This document shows, piece after piece, positions 61,176 to 64,000 of a stretch of 64,000 nt of DNA; position 1 is the stretch's first letter; every line of letters begins with the position of its first letter. The position numbers were made by a program, and so were the translations under genes. Source of the stretch: Fulvimarina pelagi HTCC2506 (GTDB taxonomy: Bacteria; Pseudomonadota; Alphaproteobacteria; Rhizobiales; Rhizobiaceae); assembly GCF_000153705.1 (NCBI RefSeq), contig NZ_DS022272.1:510023-574022 (forward strand). Direction: 5' to 3'. The notes beneath the pieces are model-generated. The model was not told where the DNA came from. It did no database searches and worked only from the letters and a program-made list of their open reading frames with translations.

Positions 61176-64000
61176 TTGGCTGACGATAACGACGACTTGA
61201 CGCCCTCCGACAAGCCGACCGGCGGGCCGCCGGAAGGTGGCGGCATCGGTACGGTTTCCATCATCGACGAAATGCAGCGCAGTTATCTCGATTACGCCAT
61301 GAGCGTGATCGTGAGCCGTGCGCTACCTGACGTGCGCGACGGCCTGAAGCCGGTGCATCGGCGCATCCTCTACGCCATGCACGAGATGGGCCTTACTTCG
61401 ACTCGGCCCTACCGCAAATCGGCCGGCGTCGTCGGCGAAGTGATGGGTAAATATCATCCACACGGCGACTCGGCGATCTACGACGCACTCGTGCGCATGG
61501 CGCAGGACTGGTCGCTGCGTGACAGGCTCATCGAGGGCCAGGGCAATTACGGCTCGATCGACGGCGATCCGCCGGCGGCCATGCGTTACACCGAGTGCCG
61601 GCTGCGCAAGATTTCCGATACGCTGCTCGCCGACATCGACAAGGAAACCGTCGACTTCCAGGAGAACTACGACGGGCGCGAGCAGGAGCCGGTGGTTCTG
61701 CCGGCCGGGTTCCCGAATCTCCTCGTCAACGGGTCAGGCGGTATCGCCGTCGGCATGGCGACGAACATTCCGCCCCACAACCTCGGCGAGGTCATCGACG
61801 GCTGCGTCGCGCTGATCGACAATCCGGCGATCACGCTGCCCGAAATGATGGAGATCATTCCGGGGCCGGACTTCCCGACCGGTGCGATCCTCCTCGGCAA
61901 GGCGGGAATACAGTCGGCCTATTCCACCGGCCGCGGCTCGCTGCTGATGCGGGGCAAGGTGCATACCGAAACGATCCGCGGCGATCGCGAAGCGATCATC
62001 GTCACCGAGGTTCCCTATCAGGTGAACAAGGCGACGATGATCGAGAAGATGGCCGAACTCGTGCGTGATAAGCGCATCGAAGGCATTTCGGACATTCGCG
62101 ACGAGTCAGACCGCGAGGGCTACCGGGTCGTCGTCGAACTGAAGCGCGATGCGTCCGCGGACGTGATCCTCAACCAGCTCTATCGCTTCACGCCGCTGCA
62201 GACCTCGTTTGGCGCCAATATGGTGGCGCTCAACGGCGGAAAGCCTGAGCAGCTGACCCTGATGGACATGCTGTCGGCCTTCGTCGCGTTCCGCGAGGAC
62301 GTGGTCAACCGGCGCACGAAGTACCTCTTACGCAAGGCGCGCGAACGGGCGCACGTCCTGGTCGGCCTTGCAATCGCTGTCGCCAATATCGACGAGGTGA
62401 TCAAGCTCATCCGCGCCGCCCCCGATCCGGCGACGGCCCGCGAGCAACTGATGACGCGGGAATGGGACGCGAAGGATGTCGCCCCGCTTGTCAGGCTCAT
62501 CGACGATCCGCGCCACCGGATTTCCGATCAGGGTACCTATCGCCTCTCGGAGGCGCAGGCCCGCGCGATCCTCGACCTGCGGCTCCAGCGCCTTACGGCT
62601 CTTGGCCGCGACGAGATCGGCGACGAACTCGAAAAGATCGGCGCCGAGATCAAGGACTATCTGGAGATCCTGTCGTCGCGCACCCGCGTGATGCAGATCA
62701 TCAAGGACGAGCTTACCGCCATCCGTGATGAGTTCGCGACTCCGCGTCGGACCGAACTCTCCGAGGGCGCGGCCGATCTCGAAGACGAGGACCTGATCCC
62801 GCGTGAGGACATGGTCGTGACCGTCAGTCACGGCGGCTACATCAAGCGCGTGCCGCTCAGCGTCTATCGGTCCCAGCGCCGCGGCGGCAAGGGTCGCTCG
62901 GGCATGAGCCTGAAGAACGACGAGGATTCGGTGACCCGGCTCTTCGTCGCAAATACCCACACGCCGGTGCTGTTCTTCTCCTCGCGCGGCATCGTCTACA
63001 AGGAGAAGGTCTGGCGGCTGCCGCTCACGACCCCGCAGGGGCGTGGCAAGGCGCTGGTGAACCTCCTGCCGCTCGAAAAGAACGAGCGCATCACCTCAAT
63101 CCTGCCGCTGCCGAACGAGGAAGAGGCGGCCGAACGCACCAATGTGATGTTCGCCACCACCCGAGGCACGGTCCGGCGCAACAAGCTGAGCGACTTCACG
63201 AACGTGAACCGCAATGGCAAGATCGCGATGAAGCTCGACGACGAGCAGGATTCGATCCTCGGCGTCGCGACCTGTTCGGAAGACGACGACGTGCTGCTGA
63301 CAGCTTCGTCCGGCCAGTGCATCCGCTTCCCGACGACCGATGTTCGCGTCTTTGCGGGCCGCAATTCGGTCGGTGTGCGCGGCATCTCGCTGGGCAAAAG
63401 CGAGACGGTCGTCTCTATGGCGATCCTGCGCCATGTCGACGCTTCGGCCGAAGAACGCGCCACCTATCTGAAGATGCGCCGCGCCGTCGAAGGCGATACC
63501 AATGGCGAGAGCGACAGCGATGAGGAGGCCGTTGCGGACGTCGCGATCGATCAGGAGCGCTACGCCGAGCTCGGCGCACGCGAGGAAATGATCCTCACCG
63601 TTTCGGAATACGGTTATGGCAAGCGATCGTCATCTTACGAGTTCCGCACCTCCGGACGCGGCGGCAAGGGCATTCGGGCGACCGACACGAACCGGCTCGA
63701 CAAGCTGGGCGCGCTTGTTGCCGGCTTCCCGGTGGAAAACGAGGATCAGCTGCTCCTCGTCACCGATCGAGGCCAGGTAATCCGTGTACCGGTCGACGGG
63801 ATCGGCATGAAGGGCCGCGCGACCGGAGGTGTCACAATCTTCCGCACGGCCGATGGGGAGCGTGTCGTTTCTGTCGAGCGTATTCCAGATCAGGGCACGG
63901 ACGAAACGGGCGAGGCCGATGCCGATGTCACCGATAGTGTTGCTCCGGACGGCGGCGACGGTGATGGCGGGTCAGATGGACCGATGCGTGATGCCGAGGG
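61176..64000 (+). CDS. gyrA: DNA gyrase subunit A (C-terminus beyond window)
   Basis: The first 941 codons of GyrA, which cuts and rejoins DNA in negative supercoiling. '[37 protein letters not shown]' and the quinolone region '[15 protein letters not shown]', with Ser and Asp at the Escherichia coli 83 and 87 positions, point to a drug-susceptible type. The catalytic Tyr is in '[10 protein letters not shown]'. The gyrase-specific GyrA box 'QRRGGKG' (about residue 570) separates it from ParC. Start is TTG at 61176, the only start codon giving the family N-terminus. An acidic Asp/Gly-rich tail is beginning at the window edge. Confidence 0.96.
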   Translation, partial: MADDNDDLTPSDKPTGGPPEGGGIGTVSIIDEMQRSYLDYAMSVIVSRALPDVRDGLKPVHRRILYAMHEMGLTSTRPYRKSAGVVGEVMGKYHPHGDSAIYDALVRMAQDWSLRDRLIEGQGNYGSIDGDPPAAMRYTECRLRKISDTLLADIDKETVDFQENYDGREQEPVVLPAGFPNLLVNGSGGIAVGMATNIPPHNLGEVIDGCVALIDNPAITLPEMMEIIPGPDFPTGAILLGKAGIQSAYSTGRGSLLMRGKVHTETIRGDREAIIVTEVPYQVNKATMIEKMAELVRDKRIEGISDIRDESDREGYRVVVELKRDASADVILNQLYRFTPLQTSFGANMVALNGGKPEQLTLMDMLSAFVAFREDVVNRRTKYLLRKARERAHVLVGLAIAVANIDEVIKLIRAAPDPATAREQLMTREWDAKDVAPLVRLIDDPRHRISDQGTYRLSEAQARAILDLRLQRLTALGRDEIGDELEKIGAEIKDYLEILSSRTRVMQIIKDELTAIRDEFATPRRTELSEGAADLEDEDLIPREDMVVTVSHGGYIKRVPLSVYRSQRRGGKGRSGMSLKNDEDSVTRLFVANTHTPVLFFSSRGIVYKEKVWRLPLTTPQGRGKALVNLLPLEKNERITSILPLPNEEEAAERTNVMFATTRGTVRRNKLSDFTNVNRNGKIAMKLDDEQDSILGVATCSEDDDVLLTASSGQCIRFPTTDVRVFAGRNSVGVRGISLGKSETVVSMAILRHVDASAEERATYLKMRRAVEGDTNGESDSDEEAVADVAIDQERYAELGAREEMILTVSEYGYGKRSSSYEFRTSGRGGKGIRATDTNRLDKLGALVAGFPVENEDQLLLVTDRGQVIRVPVDGIGMKGRATGGVTIFRTADGERVVSVERIPDQGTDETGEADADVTDSVAPDGGDGDGGSDGPMRDAE

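Overview
The window is high-GC DNA from an alphaproteobacterium, almost certainly of the order Hyphomicrobiales (Rhizobiales). The supporting signals are a UbiK/UbiH-type quinone gene set, the DUF1476 F1-ATPase inhibitor, a GTTC-N7-GTTC LexA box between uvrA and ssb, a TTAA-N7-TTAA CtrA-type box before ftsK, a class I PHA synthase, and a glnK-amtB operon with a sigma-54 promoter. I cannot name a genus. No rRNA, tRNA, CRISPR array, insertion sequence or prophage is evident. It reads as ordinary chromosome, densely coded on both strands.

Layout. 1-2.6 kb: 5' part of ftsK and two overlapping acetyltransferase genes. 2.7-6.1 kb: nitrogen block, with two ammonium transporters and glnK in two transcription units, each behind a near-identical sigma-54 promoter. 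6.4-9.0 kb: thioesterase tesB, a ubiquinone-type hydroxylase and a 52-residue DUF3309 gene. 9.1-19.6 kb, minus strand: folD, pth, rplY, a membrane-anchored protein, an alpha/beta hydrolase, prs (frame-broken as given), a lipoprotein, an M24-fold protein, pgeF, a MidA-like methyltransferase and lgt. 19.9-22.7 kb: ubiK, ybjN-like, proC, csaA and a MarR regulator.

22.9-42.4 kb is the most distinctive part. Two separate MoxR AAA-ATPase/DUF58/von Willebrand-type gene clusters lie on the same strand, about 4 kb apart. The first is moxR-DUF58-DUF4159 protein-large membrane protein. The second is a seven-gene Bat/Mxa-like operon: moxR-DUF58-DUF4381-VWA-VWA-TPR-BatD. Between them on the other strand lie DUF1285-NUDIX-cca and an isolated flagellar hook gene, flgE. 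A sensor kinase/response regulator pair is divergent from the second cluster. These systems look like envelope chaperone or metal-insertion machines of the MoxR type; their substrates are unknown.

42.5-64 kb: phaC, a lipoprotein, an alaC-type aminotransferase and homoserine dehydrogenase; a purine block (purC-purS-small protein-purQ-lipoprotein, with no purL in the window); the ATPase zeta inhibitor and an HpcH/HpaI aldolase; a small hydrolase, a TadD-like TPR lipoprotein, leucyl aminopeptidase and an NlpC/P60 hydrolase; divergent uvrA and ssb sharing a LexA box; a small secreted protein, a MarC membrane protein and the 5' part of gyrA, which runs off the window.

Main points for follow-up are the paired MoxR clusters with flgE between them, the triple frame disruption in prs, an intrinsic-terminator hairpin in the rplY leader, and the regulatory boxes (sigma-54, LexA, CtrA). 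All calls come from reading the sequence; no database search was run.
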